64,000 nt of DNA, taken from positions 21,289,792-21,353,791 of the forward strand of contig NC_079511.1 of the NCBI RefSeq assembly GCF_000801105.2, given 5' to 3'. Origin of the DNA: Raphanus sativus (Eukaryota > Streptophyta > Magnoliopsida > Brassicales > Brassicaceae). Below the pieces are notes generated by a model, which was given only the letters and a program-made list of their open reading frames with translations, was not told the origin of the DNA and did not search any database. The translations under genes and the position numbers were made by a program. Numbering within the stretch: position 1 is the stretch's first letter; the number at the start of each line of letters is the position of its first letter. This document shows positions 11,175 through 26,402 of the stretch, one piece after another.

Positions 11175-14100
11175 ATGGCGAGTTTCTTCTGGAACATACG
11201 TGGGTTTAATAAATCTGTTAAGCATTCTGTGGTTAATAAGTGGATTGCAAATAAAGAGATGTTGTTTGGTTGTGTTCTGGAAACTCGGGTGAAAGAGAAA
11301 AAGGGAGAAAAAATTCTAAAAAAGTGTTTCGTGATTGGTCTTCGGTTACAAATTATGAGTGTAGTGCTGGTGGAAGAATATGGTTGCTCTGGAGGGATTC
11401 TATTCGTATGACTCCAGTTTATAAATCAGATCAGTTGATAACCTGCTCAGTGAGTTTGCAAGGGGAAGAGGAGTTCTATTGTACGTTCGTTTATGCTAAG
11501 AACCAGGCGGAGGAACGAAAGGAGTTGTGGGATGATCTTTGCCATCATCATAACTCTCCTAGTTTCAGTAATAGAGCTTGGATAATAATGGGAGACTTTA
11601 ATGAGATTTTAGAGAGTGAAGAAAGTTCTGGTTTTTCGAGATTAGAAAGATTGCCGGTGGGGATGAGAGATTTTCAGAAGACAGTTCTTCATTGTCGTCT
11701 TTCTGATATGGGATATCAAGGGCCTCTGTTTACATGGTGCAACAAGAGAGATGAAGGCATCATTAGTAAGAAGTTGGATAGGGTTTTGATGAATGATATT
11801 GCAATCAATCGGTTCACGAATGCTTTTTCTGTGTTTGAGGCAAGAGATGTTCAGATCATATGAGGTGTAAGATTCAACTTTGGCCTCCTAGAGAGAAGAT
11901 TCTGCGACCTTTTAAATATGTGAATGCTATTGGTAGTCTACCTAGTTTTCTTCCAATGGTGAGGGATTATTGGGCTGGTACTGAAGTTTTGTTCCACTCT
12001 ACTTCAGCTCTTTACAGATTCTCTAAGAAGCTTAAGAATCTCAAGCCTCTAATAAGAGAAATGGGAAGAGACAAGTTGGGTAATCTTTCAAAAAGAGCGA
12101 AAGAGGCTTTTGATGTACTTTGTGAGAAGAAGCAGGCTACTTTGATGAATCCTACTAGTAGCAATTCTCGTGAGGAAGCTGAGGCATATGACAGATGGGT
12201 TTATGTGGCTGATTTAGAAGAAGATTTTTTGAAGCAAAGGGCGAAATTGCATTGGTTGGATAAGGGGGATAAGAATAACAAAATATTTCATAATGCAATC
12301 AGATCCAGATATGCTCAGAATGTCATAAGAGAAATTAGATGTGTTGATGGAAGGACAGTGGCAACACATGGGGAGATTAAGGTTGAAGCAGAGAGTTTTT
12401 TCTCGAATTTTCTAAACCAAATTCCTTCTGAGTATAGTGGTGTTACTAAAGAAGTGTTGGAGGAGTTAGTTGAGTTCAGGTGTTCCACTGAGGATTGTAG
12501 AGTGCTTGAATCAGAAGTAACGGAGGAGGAGATAAGAAAAGTGCTCTTTGCAATGCCAGCAAACAAGTCACCAGGCCCGGATGGTTATCCCAGTGAATTT
12601 TTCAAAACTACTTGGTCTGTTATAGCAAAGGATTTCACAGTAGCTATTCAGTATGTATTCAGATATGGCTTCTTGCCGAAAGGGGTAAACTCAACGATCT
12701 TGGCTTTATTTCCTAAGAAGATTGATTCGATAGAGATGAGGGATTTCAGGCCAATAGCTTGCTGTAATGTGCTATACAAGGTAGTTTCAAAGATTGTTGC
12801 AAACAGATTAAAGGAGTTACTTCCTCGTATTGCCACTGAGAATCAGTCGGTGTTTGTGAAAGGGAGACTTCTTATGGAGAATGTACTGCTAGCTTCTGAG
12901 TTGGTTAAAGATTACCATAAGGAGTTGATATCGCCTAGGAGTGGGATGAAGATTGACATCTCGAAGGCATTTGATTCTGTACAATGGTCTTTTGTGCTGA
13001 CAAGTCTTGAAGCTATGGGTTTTCCGGTAAAGTTTATACATTGGATTAGACTTTGTATCTCTACGCCTTCATTTTCTGTGCAAGTCAATGGGGATTTAGC
13101 TGGATATTTTCAAAGTAAAAGAGGGTTGAGGCAAGGGTGTTCTTTATCCCCATACCTCTTTGTACTTTGTATGAATATTTTGTCTCTGAAGATTGATAAG
13201 GCAGTGGTGGAAAAGAGATTTAAATTTCATTCGATGTGTAAGTCTCTGTCTCTCACACATTTGTGCTTCGCTGATGATCTGATGGTGTTTGTGGAGGGGT
13301 CTAAAGGTTTAGTGGAGGGAGCTATTTCTGTATTTGATGAGTTTGCTGTTTGGTCTGGATTAAAGATCAGTATAGAGAAGTCTACAATATATATGGCAGG
13401 AATTGCGAGTGAGGAGAAGAGAAGCATATTATCAAATTTCCCTTTGTCAGTGGGGGAACTTCCGGTTAGATATCTTGGTTTGCCTTTAATGACTCAGACT
13501 ATGAGGAAGCAGGATTACATGCCTTTGTTGGAGAGGGTCAGAGCTAGAATAAGTTCTTGGACGACTAAATTCTTATCGTATGCAGGGAGATTGCAACTGA
13601 TTGCCTTTGAGCTTATGAGTATTGTCAATTTTTGGGCAGCGGTGTTCAGGCTTCCCAGTTAGTGTATAAAGGAAGTGGAGAAGCTCTACTCGGCTTTTTT
13701 GTGGACTGGTCCTGGTTTAAGATCAACGGGGGCGAAGGTAGCGTGGAAGGATGTTTGTCAAGTAAAAGAAGAAGGAGGTCTGGGTTTGAGAGCTTTAAAA
13801 GATGTAAATAAAGTCTAAGGGTTGAAACTCATTTGGAGGATGCTAACTGGAGACTCATTATGGGGCAGATGGGTTAAGCACAATTTACTAAAAAAGAAGA
13901 ATTTTTGGGATGTGGACATATCTACTCAGGCTGGTTCATGGATTTGGAGGAAGATGTTGAAACTTCGAGAAGTGGCAAAGAGGTTTTATAAGAAGAAAAT
14001 AGGAAACGGTCATCATACATCTTTCTGGTATGATCATTGGCATGAGAAGGGGATTCTTATTGAGCTTTTGGGTGAAAGAGGAGTGATAGATACGGGGATA

Positions 14101-14832
14101 AGAAGAGAAGCCACTGTGGAAGAAGCGATTTTGAACACTAGGAGAATGAAAAGACATCATGTTGAGTTGCTTAGAGACATTGAGGAGGACCTGAGTAAAA
14201 TACAAGAAACTCTGAGAAATGAAGAGAATGATATTAGTATGTGGAGAAGAGATTCTGGGTTTAAGCAAGTGTTTTCTTCTCAGGAGACTTGGAAGTTAAT
14301 TAGAGAAGCTAAGCCAAAGTGTAGCTGGTTCCGTGCGGTTTGGTTCTCTCAAATGACGCCTAAGTATGCATTTATAATGTGGTTGGCGACTTTGAATAGG
14401 CTTGCTACTATGGACAGGATTGCAAAATGGAATGCGAGTGTTGATGTTACTTGTGTCCTTTGTAAGTGCGCTTCAGAGACTAGAGACCATCTCTTCTTTG
14501 ATTGTTCCTATACTTCTCAGGTCTGGGAGCATCTCGCGAGGGGGATGTTGGGAACCTCGTACACTAATAGCTGGTCTAGTATTATGAGGCTGATCGCGGA
14601 TAAAGGTATTGAGAGGAAGAAGCTGTTTTGTATAAGATATACATTTCAGTTGGTGTTGTATGCAATGTGGAGGGAGAGAAATAATGTTAAGCATGGTGAG
14701 AAGCTCCTACCTCTGATGGCGTTAAAGAAGCTTCTTGATAAAGTGGTCCGAAATAAACTGAGTCTGCTGAAACAGAAGAAAATTAAAGGGATGGAAGGTG
14801 CTTTGCAGTATTGGTTTGAGACAAGGGTTTAA
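11175..14832 (+). pseudogene. LINE ORF2: AP endonuclease, reverse transcriptase and zf-RVT, broken
   Basis: The ATG at 11175 follows the ORF1 stop by three bases. Order: an apurinic-endonuclease-like domain (FFWNIRGFN at the start, IIMGDFNEIL near 11580), reverse transcriptase (KSPGPDGYPSEFF at about 12560, MKIDISKAFDSVQW, RGLRQGCSLSPYLF, and the catalytic FADD at about 13270), then a cysteine/histidine zf-RVT region (CVLCKCASETRDHLFF) at about 14450. The reading frame shifts near 11325, in an A-rich run, and again near 11855. In-frame stops are TAG 13660-13662 and TAA 13816-13818. Functional ORF2 nicks the target and copies RNA onto it. This copy cannot make a full protein. Confidence 0.85.
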
Positions 14833-15963
14833 GGATTTTGAGTTTTATTGGAAGGATGATTGAAGATTTGTCAAAGGTTTGTCCTCTAGCTATAAGATTT
14901 TTACTCTTTTTCCCATACTAGAGTTTTGTCCCAAAAGGGTTTTCTCTAATATGGGTTTTAATGAGGAAAATCTTATAGCATTTCCAAGTTTGACTTGTAT
15001 CATATGGTCAAATTTGAGGGGGACTTGGGGAGGTTGGTGAAGGGGTTTAAGTGAAGATTTCAGCTTTGGAGATGAGATTTCTTGTTAGACTTTTTGTCTT
15101 TGAGTTGGTTTGTTCTTGTTTTTTTGCTTTAGTAAAAACAGTAAGCACTAGTTGTAAAGAGGCTTTTTGATGAATAAAAATTTAGCATTCATTCAAAAAA
15201 AAAAAAATTATCCACTTTATGATGAACAAACTGAAAAAAAACACTGATGAGTGTTGTTATCTAGAGATCACAACACCAAAGACCCTAATGTTACACGCTT
15301 GTTTCTGTAACCTATCTGCTTGGAGCATTTTTAGTGGAAAGTATTATAGGATTGGACAACCGTTATCATTTGGCTTACACTATGTCCAGATAGAGGGGTG
15401 TTCCAAGAATAATAGAGAGTTTAGAAAACTATCCTATGTGGAACTTTGGGGGTATGACTCGTATGTGTTAGAGTACAAATTAGCTTTTCTCATCCATCCT
15501 TTATTTTTTTTCCTCAATCCTCCAAAATTTTTGTTGTTTCCAAATCTGTTTGATTTTCTCAAGCTACTTAATAAGCTGAATCTTTTGTAGTGTCCGAACT
15601 TTCCACAGTAGAAATATCAAGTCACTTGTCCTAAAGAACTACATGTCTTAGTTTCTTCAAACTGAGCATATCCTCCTGATAAGAAGCTTTTTATACCAAT
15701 ATGTGTCCCCTGTCTTCTTATGTATCCAAGACCCATATATGATTTCTCAGATTGACCAAGGTTCAAAATCTTGTTGAGTTGCTTAAATCCAGCAAATAAG
15801 TCAATTTCGCTTATTGTGTAATGTCGATTGCTTTTTTCCAATATTTCCGTTAAGCTGTCTCCATAGAAAATCTTCCTTTAATGCTCCCGTCTTGAAGAGC
15901 ACTCAACCCGACTCCATGTTGCATGTTTCTCTGCTATGTAGTTCATGTTGCACTTCATGAATT
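14833..15963. other. LINE 3' UTR, then the gap between the two LINEs
   Basis: 14833-15207 is the LINE 3' UTR. 15208-15963 is older sequence. The 123-codon frame at 15219-15590 (+) and the 74-codon frame at 15617-15841 (-) have no recognisable product; the second has a GLGY-like stretch faintly reminiscent of copia gag, too weak to call. At about 15930-15960 lies the left part of a 169-bp repeat unit, cut by the next LINE. Confidence 0.4.
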
Positions 15964-18304
15964 TTTTTTTTTGAATGAATGCTAAATTTTATTCAATCAA
16001 AAAACCCTTTTGTACATTTTGCAATGCAATCTTATAGAAAAAAAGATCAACTATACTTCTGTTTTACTCAAAACTCAATAATCTGGTCTAATAGTGAACC
16101 AGTATTGTAAAACCCCTTCCCATCTTCTATCTCCAACTCTCTGAATTGTAATATATCTGTTTCTGATATTTCTGATATTTCTGTCAATCTTCCTTATCAT
16201 CACATTTGGTGAAAGAGAAGCTTCTCCATGTCGTCTTCCATTTCTCTCCAACCATAACCCGTGTATAGAAGCTTGGAACATATATCTCAGCATAAAACTC
16301 TTCAAATTGTTATGTCCTATTGATATCAATGTTATTATTTCTGGCCAATCACTAGTGTATTCCTCACCCATAAGACCTCTAGCTAGATTCTCCCACACTT
16401 CTCCTGAATATCTACACGCAAAGAACAAATGACTTCTGGTTTCCAATGGATCATCACACAAAGAACAAGCAGCGTTTACACTCCCTCCCCACTTCAACAT
16501 TCTCTCACCCGTAGACAACCTGTTGTGTACTGCTAGCCAGGTCAGGAAGGCAAATTTTGGTGTGGCATTAGGAAACCAAACTCCTTTACTCCACTCCAAT
16601 CTTCTACTTTGAACTCTGGTGAGATTCCAAGTTGTTTTAGAGAGGAATTTCCTCTTATATACATTCTCCTTCTGCTTCCACAGACCAACATCATCTTCGC
16701 TTGACATTTTCTCTTTACACTTAACAATCTCTTCTTCAATTTGATTAAATATCTGAACTCTGTGCCTTCGCCTTCTATGCACAACCATAGCTTCCTCTAC
16801 TGTTGCTTCTTTCCTTATACCCATATCAATGTAGCCTCTTGATCCAATTATATCAATAAAACATCCCAAATCTGACCAAGACTCATGCCAGAAAGAAGTT
16901 TGCTTTCCATTCTGTACACTAACCTTGTAGAAATCTTTTGCTATGCTTCTGTACTTAAGGATCTTTCCCCACATCCACGACCCAAGCTGAGTTCTTTCCT
17001 TTACTGCCCAGAATGAACCTTTACGAATCAGATAAACTTGTATCCATCTAACCCATAAAGAATTCTTTGCAGTAAGAATCCTCCAGATAAGCTTCAAACA
17101 ACAAACTTTGTTTACTTCTTTCAAAGGCCTGATACCCAACCCTCCCTCAATCTTTGGCTTACATACTTCTGTCCATGCAATCTTTGCTTTCTTCGTCTTC
17201 AAAGTAGGACCTGACCATAAAAACGCAGAGTAGAGTTGCTCTACTTCTCGCAGACAGGAAGCTGGAAGTCGAAAAGCTGCTAGCCAAAAGTTTGCGAGAC
17301 TGGTAATTACTGACTGAATAAGCTGTAACCTCCCACCAAATGATAGAAATCTACCAGTCCATGAGCTTATTCTTGATCTTATTTTTTCTACCAGTGGAAG
17401 GTAATCGCCGACAGTCATTCTTTTGGTAAGAAGAGGTAGTCCAAGGTATCGAACAGGAAGAACTCCTTGCACTAAGATATCCTCCTGATTTTGCCCTGTA
17501 CTGCCCGCCAAGTAAAGAGTAGACTTCTCCAGATTATTTTTTAATCCTGATGCCTTCTCAAAACCCTCAAAAACTTCAAGAATACCTTCAAGCGATCGTT
17601 TAGATCCATCAGCAAACACCATGAGGTCGTCCGCAAAACACAAGTGGGTCAACTTGATATTCTGACAACGTGGATGATAACGTATTTTCCTCTTCTCTGT
17701 TGCTTCATCAATCAGCTTGGATAAAACATTCATGCAAAGAACGAATAAGTAAGGCGATAGAGAACAGCCTTGCCTTATTCCTCTTGCACTTTGAAAGTAT
17801 CCAGCGAGTTCGCCATTCACCTGAACTGAGAAGGAAGCTGTGCTGATACAGAGGTTTATCCAATGTATAAACTTGTCTGGAAAATCAAGAGCCTTCAATG
17901 TGTTCAAGAGGAATGGCCATTGCACAGAGTCGAAGGCTTTCGAAATGTCTATCTTCATGCAATAGCGAGCAGATATCTCTTCCTTGTGGTAGTCTTTTAC
18001 CAGTTCAGTTGCCAAAAGAAGATTCTCCATTAGCAGACGATCACTGATAAAAGCTGACTGGTTCAGTGCTATTATCTTCGGCAGTATACCCTTCAGTCTA
18101 TTAGCTAGTAGCTTCGAGATTGCTTTGTACAAGACATTGCAACACGAAATAGGTTTATAATCTTTCATCTCTTCCGCCTTCTCCTTCTTTGGAATCAATG
18201 AAAGAATTGTAGAGTTTAGACCTTTGGGTAGAAAGCCTTTGACAAAGAATGACTGAACAGCTACTGTGACATCTCTTCCAATTACATCCCACGCAGCTTT
18301 GAAA
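15964..18304 (-). mobile_element. 5'-truncated LINE, minus strand, with target duplication
   Basis: The 3' end is the poly(T) at 15963-15972, a poly(A) on the minus strand, preceded by the same GCATTCATTC end as the other LINE. CATGAATT is at 15956-15963 and 18305-18312 and is the target-site duplication. The sequence on either side joins into one unit of a local tandem repeat, which confirms the insertion point. The element has lost its 5' half: ORF1, the endonuclease and the start of the reverse transcriptase. Confidence 0.85.
16075..18303 (-). CDS. LINE ORF2 fragment: reverse transcriptase and zf-RVT, open
   Basis: An open frame runs from the 5' break (FKAAWDVIG) to TAA at 16075, about 740 codons, with no stop or frameshift seen. 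Motifs: LPKGLNSTILSLIPKK, YKPISCCNVLYKAISK, MKIDISKAFDSVQWP, RGIRQGCSLSPYLFVLC, and catalytic FADD at about 17620. The zf-RVT cysteines (CSLCDDPLETRSHLFFAC) are near residue 630. An intact frame in a truncated copy suggests it arrived more recently than the broken LINE beside it. It lacks the endonuclease and a natural start and is not expected to be expressed or mobile. Confidence 0.85.
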   Translation of the reverse strand, partial: FKAAWDVIGRDVTVAVQSFFVKGFLPKGLNSTILSLIPKKEKAEEMKDYKPISCCNVLYKAISKLLANRLKGILPKIIALNQSAFISDRLLMENLLLATELVKDYHKEEISARYCMKIDISKAFDSVQWPFLLNTLKALDFPDKFIHWINLCISTASFSVQVNGELAGYFQSARGIRQGCSLSPYLFVLCMNVLSKLIDEATEKRKIRYHPRCQNIKLTHLCFADDLMVFADGSKRSLEGILEVFEGFEKASGLKNNLEKSTLYLAGSTGQNQEDILVQGVLPVRYLGLPLLTKRMTVGDYLPLVEKIRSRISSWTGRFLSFGGRLQLIQSVITSLANFWLAAFRLPASCLREVEQLYSAFLWSGPTLKTKKAKIAWTEVCKPKIEGGLGIRPLKEVNKVCCLKLIWRILTAKNSLWVRWIQVYLIRKGSFWAVKERTQLGSWMWGKILKYRSIAKDFYKVSVQNGKQTSFWHESWSDLGCFIDIIGSRGYIDMGIRKEATVEEAMVVHRRRRHRVQIFNQIEEEIVKCKEKMSSEDDVGLWKQKENVYKRKFLSKTTWNLTRVQSRRLEWSKGVWFPNATPKFAFLTWLAVHNRLSTGERMLKWGGSVNAACSLCDDPLETRSHLFFACRYSGEVWENLARGLMGEEYTSDWPEIITLISIGHNNLKSFMLRYMFQASIHGLWLERNGRRHGEASLSPNVMIRKIDRNIRNIRNRYITIQRVGDRRWEGVLQYWFTIRPDY

Positions 18305-18645
18305 CATGAATTACTTTCGCTATGCTTTGACCATACACATCTTCAATAGAGAGCATTTATCTCGTGTAAGTAGGCCATGATTGCTTTAAAACCGCCAATG
18401 TATTGCTCATAAGTGTGATTGGATTGAAGTTTTGTGAAATATAACACCTCTGCTATGTAGTCATGTTGCATTTCATGAATTACTTTCGCTATGCTCTGAT
18501 CATACACATCTTCAATAGAGAGATTTATCTCGTGTAAGTAGGCCATGATTGCTTTAAAACCGCGAATGTGTTGCTCATAAATGTGATTGGATTGAAGTTT
18601 TGTGAAAGATAACACCTATGCCTTCTCATGATGCATATGTTTGTG
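18305..18645. repeat. 169-bp tandem duplication disrupted by the LINE
   Basis: Two units of period 169 bp begin with CATGAATTACTTTCGC at 18305 and 18474. They share ATCTTCAATAGAGAG, CGTGTAAGTAGGCCATGATT and TTGGATTGAAGTTTTGTG. The head of the first unit (CTCTGCTATGTAGT and on) is left of the LINE at about 15930-15955. On the minus strand the units give a 90-codon frame with two similar halves (TKLQSNH..YEQ..GFKAIMAYLHEIN). I do not recognise it. Confidence 0.7.
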
Positions 18646-19420
18646 CAGAGCCGTTCCTACAAAATATTAGACTAGAAGCAAAATAATTTGGCTGCTCTCT
18701 GCGAGAGAACCTTGGTTGGGAGCAAAGAAATTTAGTACTTTTAAGATTTTACCACTAGACTAAAGAAACTTTTGGAATTTTGTGGCTGAAATTATTGTTA
18801 TAATTAAGCGGCCGGAAGCAATGGCTTCTTTGGCTTGGCCCAAAGGCCGGTTCTGTGTTTGTATCACAAATGGCAGTGTAAAATCAGGAAGCAGTAGTAA
18901 GAGATTTTTTTAGTCTTGAAAACGCCTCCTCTCCTTCTCATTCAATGAACATCAACATCTTCATAGTAGATTAATTTATGGCTGAGCAATCAAACCATAA
19001 TCTTTACGAACTTGTGATAGCATCCAGTGAGTCCCATAAAACCCTTCAATTCGATTATATTCTCGGTTTAGCCTAATCAAGCATCAGCTGCAATTTATTA
19101 TTCCCTCCATTTTTTTGAATGAAAATTAAATTAATTCAAACTAAAAAACTTTTTTTATGAAAAGTTGTTATTGTTTGAAAGAGCTAAATACTTTACTTTA
19201 CATCAGATCTTTTATTATCTAAAAGGAACCATGTTTCCATGGCCTTTATAAATTTAATTCACATCAGATATTTTATTATCTAAAAGAGAACCATGTTTCC
19301 ATGGCCTTTGGATAGATTGAATCGTCCCTTGTTTTGTTTTCATGCTTGAAATACGTTGCTGACCTGCTTGTCAATGAGTTTAACGAGTCCAACAGCTGAG
19401 TATGAATATCACGACCTTAG
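18646..19420. repeat. Intergenic, with a roughly 60-bp tandem duplication at 19200-19310
   Basis: Two near-identical stretches, 19201-19249 and 19260-19309, begin ACATCAGAT and contain TTTTATTATCTAAAA and CCATGTTTCCATGGCCTTT. Nothing else is recognised. Confidence 0.55.
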
Positions 19421-19424
19421 TAAG

Positions 19425-19690
19425 GAGAACTATTATATCTTCCCAATCCTGTATACTCTGTGGACAGTAGCTTATGCGTGAGATTACTCCAGACATCTGC
19501 TGAGTAACGACAGTTATAGAATAAATGATTTCTTTTTTTCGGTTCTCTCCCGCATAAATTGTAGAGGGTCGTAATTCCTCCGTTCAATTTTGAGATTCAA
19601 TTTCCAGTAGGTAGTCTATTTTGGATCGTTATCCAAGCTGTAAAGGAAAACTTAGGAGTGTTGTGTTGAAATCAAATACCTCGGTGCCAG
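19425..19690 (-). mobile_element. LINE ORF2 remnant (zf-RVT region)
   Basis: On the minus strand, in pieces, this reads AWITIQNRLPTG, ISKLNGGITTLYNLCG and HLFYNCRYSADVWSNL. That is the C-terminal zinc-finger region of plant LINE ORF2, at the same order and spacing as in the two other copies. It contains stops. No ends or target duplication seen. Confidence 0.65.
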
Positions 19691-20206
19691 TCCACCCTCC
19701 GTTTTAATTTAGTTGTTGTATAATAAAATTTTTGTTACAAAATAAATGTGATTTTTGAATTTGTATGCAAAATCTAATAACAACATTTTTCTATTTATTT
19801 TTACAATGTTTTTATTTAAATGATATATACAATTTAAATATTTTCTAAACTGTGTAAATAAATTTAAAACAACAATAAAAATGGAACAGAGAGAATATTT
19901 GCCAATGAACAGATTCGGGGACAATGTAATGTTTACAAAAGAATATACTTTTCGTCTTTGGCTAATGTACCAATTTTATACAAGATAATATAATTTTTAT
20001 ATACATAAATCCTCTATCATTCCGGATGCAAATTTCGAATAGTTTCACATTTGTTTCCTGCTCCTGGCTACCTTTTAAAGCTTTTGAACATGCGATGATG
20101 TGCTTAATTCGTTTGATAGTCTGTCACACAACTGCACCAACACAAAAACAATAAGCTGTTTTATGTCAAAACTAAAGAAAATAAATTGAGATGTATAATT
20201 TATTCG
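19691..20206. other. 3' flank of CIPK17
   Basis: AT-rich. From about 20040 to 20206 the sequence (GTCTGTCACACAACT, CACCAACAC, ACAATAAG) matches, inverted, the region 62840-62945 beyond the second CIPK17 copy, so the duplicated segment extends past the gene. Confidence 0.5.
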
Positions 20207-23583
<3,377 letters not shown>

Positions 23584-23667
23584 TCAAGTTCTCTGATCCG
23601 AATATTTCGTGGGATTGAGAAAATGAAGCTGAGATTGAGCTATGAATCTATGTATGTGGCTCTTATG

Positions 23668-23675
23668 TATATATA
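23668..23675 (-). promoter_or_regulatory. TATA box of CIPK17
   Basis: TATATATA on the minus strand, 85 bases before the ATG at 23583. Position is the only support. Confidence 0.5.
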
Positions 23676-23683
23676 GAAGAGTG

Positions 23684-25064
23684 AGATCGAGGAGAAGAAG
23701 AAGAAATGGCGGCAGAATATTGGAGAGAAGAACACGCCACTTTTCTTTGCTTCCTCCTTCTCCCTTCTTCTCTGGCAATTATTCTATTGGTTTATATTCT
23801 CTCTTTTTCTTGGGAAAACGCTAAATATCCGTGATTAACAAAAATGGAAACTTCTATGGTGGTTTTTTTTGTAAGTAGAATAAACTATTTATAATGTTGT
23901 TTTTTATCTACTCCTTGACTATTTAATTTCTAGAAAACATGGTTAAAAAGGTTTACTATTTTTTTCATGATTGATTTTATTTTATTAAAGTTAAATGGAT
24001 TTTGAGAATTTTTTGGGAATTTAGGATTTTGAAGATTTTGGTGGAGATTTTTATTTATTTATACTATTATTTGCAAAAAGTTTTTTCGCATTCGAATTCT
24101 CATGTTAAAAGTTAGAGCGGTTAAGTTCAATGATATCTTTTAATGAATTTTATATCATTAAAAGTTATATTAAAAATATTATATCTATATGTTACATTAG
24201 ACAATTGATTATAAATTAATATAATTAAGTTTTCAAAATAATAAAATATTAAAAAGATAATTCACATATATATATATATATATGTTCTTATCTGGAAATA
24301 ATATTTTCTATTATAAAATTAAAAATTAAGATATAAACAATTTGTAATTAAATATTAATCAAGAATTTTTTTAATATAAATATATTTTCTAAAATATACT
24401 TACTATGTGAGTGTTTTTAAAATTTCAATAAAAATAAGTATATATATATATTTTGACGAAAAATTTGTCATATATAAATAATTTGATATTTTTAAAACAT
24501 TTTGGTTTGAGTTAATAAGATATAATTTAATAAGTATTAGTAAGAAAGTTATGCCTACATGTGTGGTCAAAATACCTATTTTAAAAATATTTGAGATATT
24601 TTAGAAAATTTAAAATTGTTTAACATGGTATATAATATTTTTTAGAGAGTAACCTAATTAACCTAGATGTGTTCCCAGCAGCTTCTCTTTACACTAATAT
24701 GTACCCATGTTCAAAAATGCATCTGCATGAATGATTTGACGGCCGAGTAAATGCGAGACAGTGGGTGAATATGGCGGTTTTTGACAATTTGGTTATATTG
24801 CACGGAATCGGTGATTTTCTTAGGTTTTTGGTTCCAAATCTGATGTTTATAAGTAGATCTAGTATCTTCACAGAAGAAAAGCAAAGAAAATAGTGATAGA
24901 CGCGGAAAAATCTTAAAGCACCATGATAGCCGATGATCCATTAGTTAGATCATCTACAATCTCCCAAATCTAGTAGTCCTAGTGTATCTAGAAAATATAA
25001 ACATAGAAAATAAAATTCCATCGAACTAAGATCTAACACTATATAGTATATACTTCATGATCTA
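23684..25064. other. AT-rich region between CIPK17 and the Athila element
   Basis: Upstream sequence of CIPK17. Up to about 24080 it matches, inverted, the upstream region of the second copy (TGGAAACTTCTATGGTG, GTTTTTTATCTACTCC). A short (TA)n run lies at about 24267-24285. No gene recognised in 24080-25064. Confidence 0.45.
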
Positions 25065-25069
25065 CTTGT

Positions 25070-26388
25070 TGATATCACTCAAATTATTCTAAAAAGTGAA
25101 TTATTCTCTCAAAAGAGGTTCAGATGTACTACTTAAGGATCAAATCCACAAGGATTCTAGGATTACTTGAAGGTTCAATTAACTAGAGATGAAAATAGAT
25201 TTAAGGTTTTATATGTTTTAAAGCAGTAAATAATAAGGTGAACAACTTGTTCAGTAACGGAAATGAAGGTTGTTTCTTAATGAAGAAAATAGCTAGATTC
25301 AGGTATTTCTCAGGTATGAATTTATGCAGTTTGAAAATGACATTAGAGCTTTAGTCCTTTGAACTCAAACAATTGGTACGACCAGCAGGGTCTCCTTTGA
25401 CTAGATCCCGGATCTCAACTGTCGTTTGTTGATCTCGGAAAAGAGTCGATCGATACGACTTTCGTCTAATCGATCGATACACCTTTCAAACAATCGATCG
25501 CTACAACGGTGGTTGTATCGGTCGATAGTAATTCTAGCAAGCATTATCGATTTGGTTGAAAACGTTCTCTAATGATCTAGACCACCTTTCGCATGTGTCT
25601 AGTCAGTTAGATCACTTTAGTTTATTTCAGGGAATTAAGAGTATATAGTTGGTTATCTCTTCAATCCTAAGATCTAGATTTAAGGATGATCAATCCTAAA
25701 TCTAGTGTTAAGAGTAACTAAAGTGAAATAACTAATTTAATCATCCTAACAGTTGTCACAATCTCATCACATGATTCACCCTTATGAGAAACCTAAATCT
25801 AACAATTAGGTTTACTCAGACATATTCATGAGAGACAAAATCATGTTGGTTCGAATAAAACTTAATATGAAATAAAGAACACAAAGAGTAATGAGTAAGA
25901 TAAAAAGGGAGTTCAAGATCTTCTATGTTTTGTAGTCTCAGATCTATCTCTCCAACTCTAACTCTTCTCCTAAGGTAGCCAAATTGCTTCTCTTCTCCAC
26001 TAGGTCTCTAGGCAAGTCTGCCTCTAAAATAATACAAAACCCTAGTATATAAAGCCTAACAGGCGGCCATGGACTTAGTGTGTAAATAGCATACTTTGTG
26101 ATACTTGAAAATCTTCTAAATCGTAATCCATCGAATGGCTTAATGTCGATCGACACTCTTCGATATCTGTCGATCGATTGTAATTGACTCTAATCGTCCG
26201 ATCTCACATGATTCCTATCGGTCGATTTCTCATTCGTTAGAATACTCCAAAAATGCCTCAAAAGTATTGATTTCTTCAATTAGGTACGTGTGCCTGAAAA
26301 TACTCTAAAATACTTTGAAAACGTAATAAATATGATTGAAAACTCTCATATACCATGGCTAAAAACGGGTGAAATTCATGGTATATAA
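25070..26388 (-). repeat. Left LTR of the Athila element (its 3' LTR)
   Basis: 1319 bp, from TGATATCACTC to GGTATATAA; the last bases differ from the other LTR by one substitution (TATATCA). It carries two four-unit sets of the 24-bp-phased TCGATCGA motif, at 25445-25526 and 26145-26226, and an inverted repeat TATACCATG (26349-26357) / CATGGTATA (26377-26385). Confidence 0.92.
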
Positions 26389-26402
26389 ACTCCCCCAGAC
26401 TT
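26389..26402 (-). other. Polypurine tract of the Athila element
   Basis: On the minus strand AAGTCTGGGGGAGT directly precedes the LTR. This is the plus-strand primer site for reverse transcription. The same tract borders the LTRs at 30204 and 58205. Confidence 0.8.

Larger units (their letters stand above)
9911..15207 (+). mobile_element. LINE (L1-type non-LTR retrotransposon), near full length, defective
   Basis: Contains ORF1, ORF2 and a 3' UTR ending in a 13-base A run (15195-15207) after GCATTCATTC. The possible target duplication AATTATCC is at 9903-9910 and 15206-15213, but the second copy overlaps the A tail, so it is not certain. If right, the element begins only 7 bases before the ORF1 ATG and is 5'-truncated. 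Its last bases match the 3' end of the minus-strand LINE at 15964, so both are one family. Confidence 0.8.

Noticed and set aside
15219..15590. 123-codon plus-strand frame after the LINE
   Set aside because: No recognisable domain, low-complexity end, and no splice or promoter context; kept only as a note in the gap entry.
25445..25526. Phased TCGATCGA sets as a CRISPR array or simple tandem repeat
   Set aside because: Repeats of 10 bp are too short for CRISPR, no cas genes exist here, and spacers do not align, so it is not an ordinary tandem repeat either.
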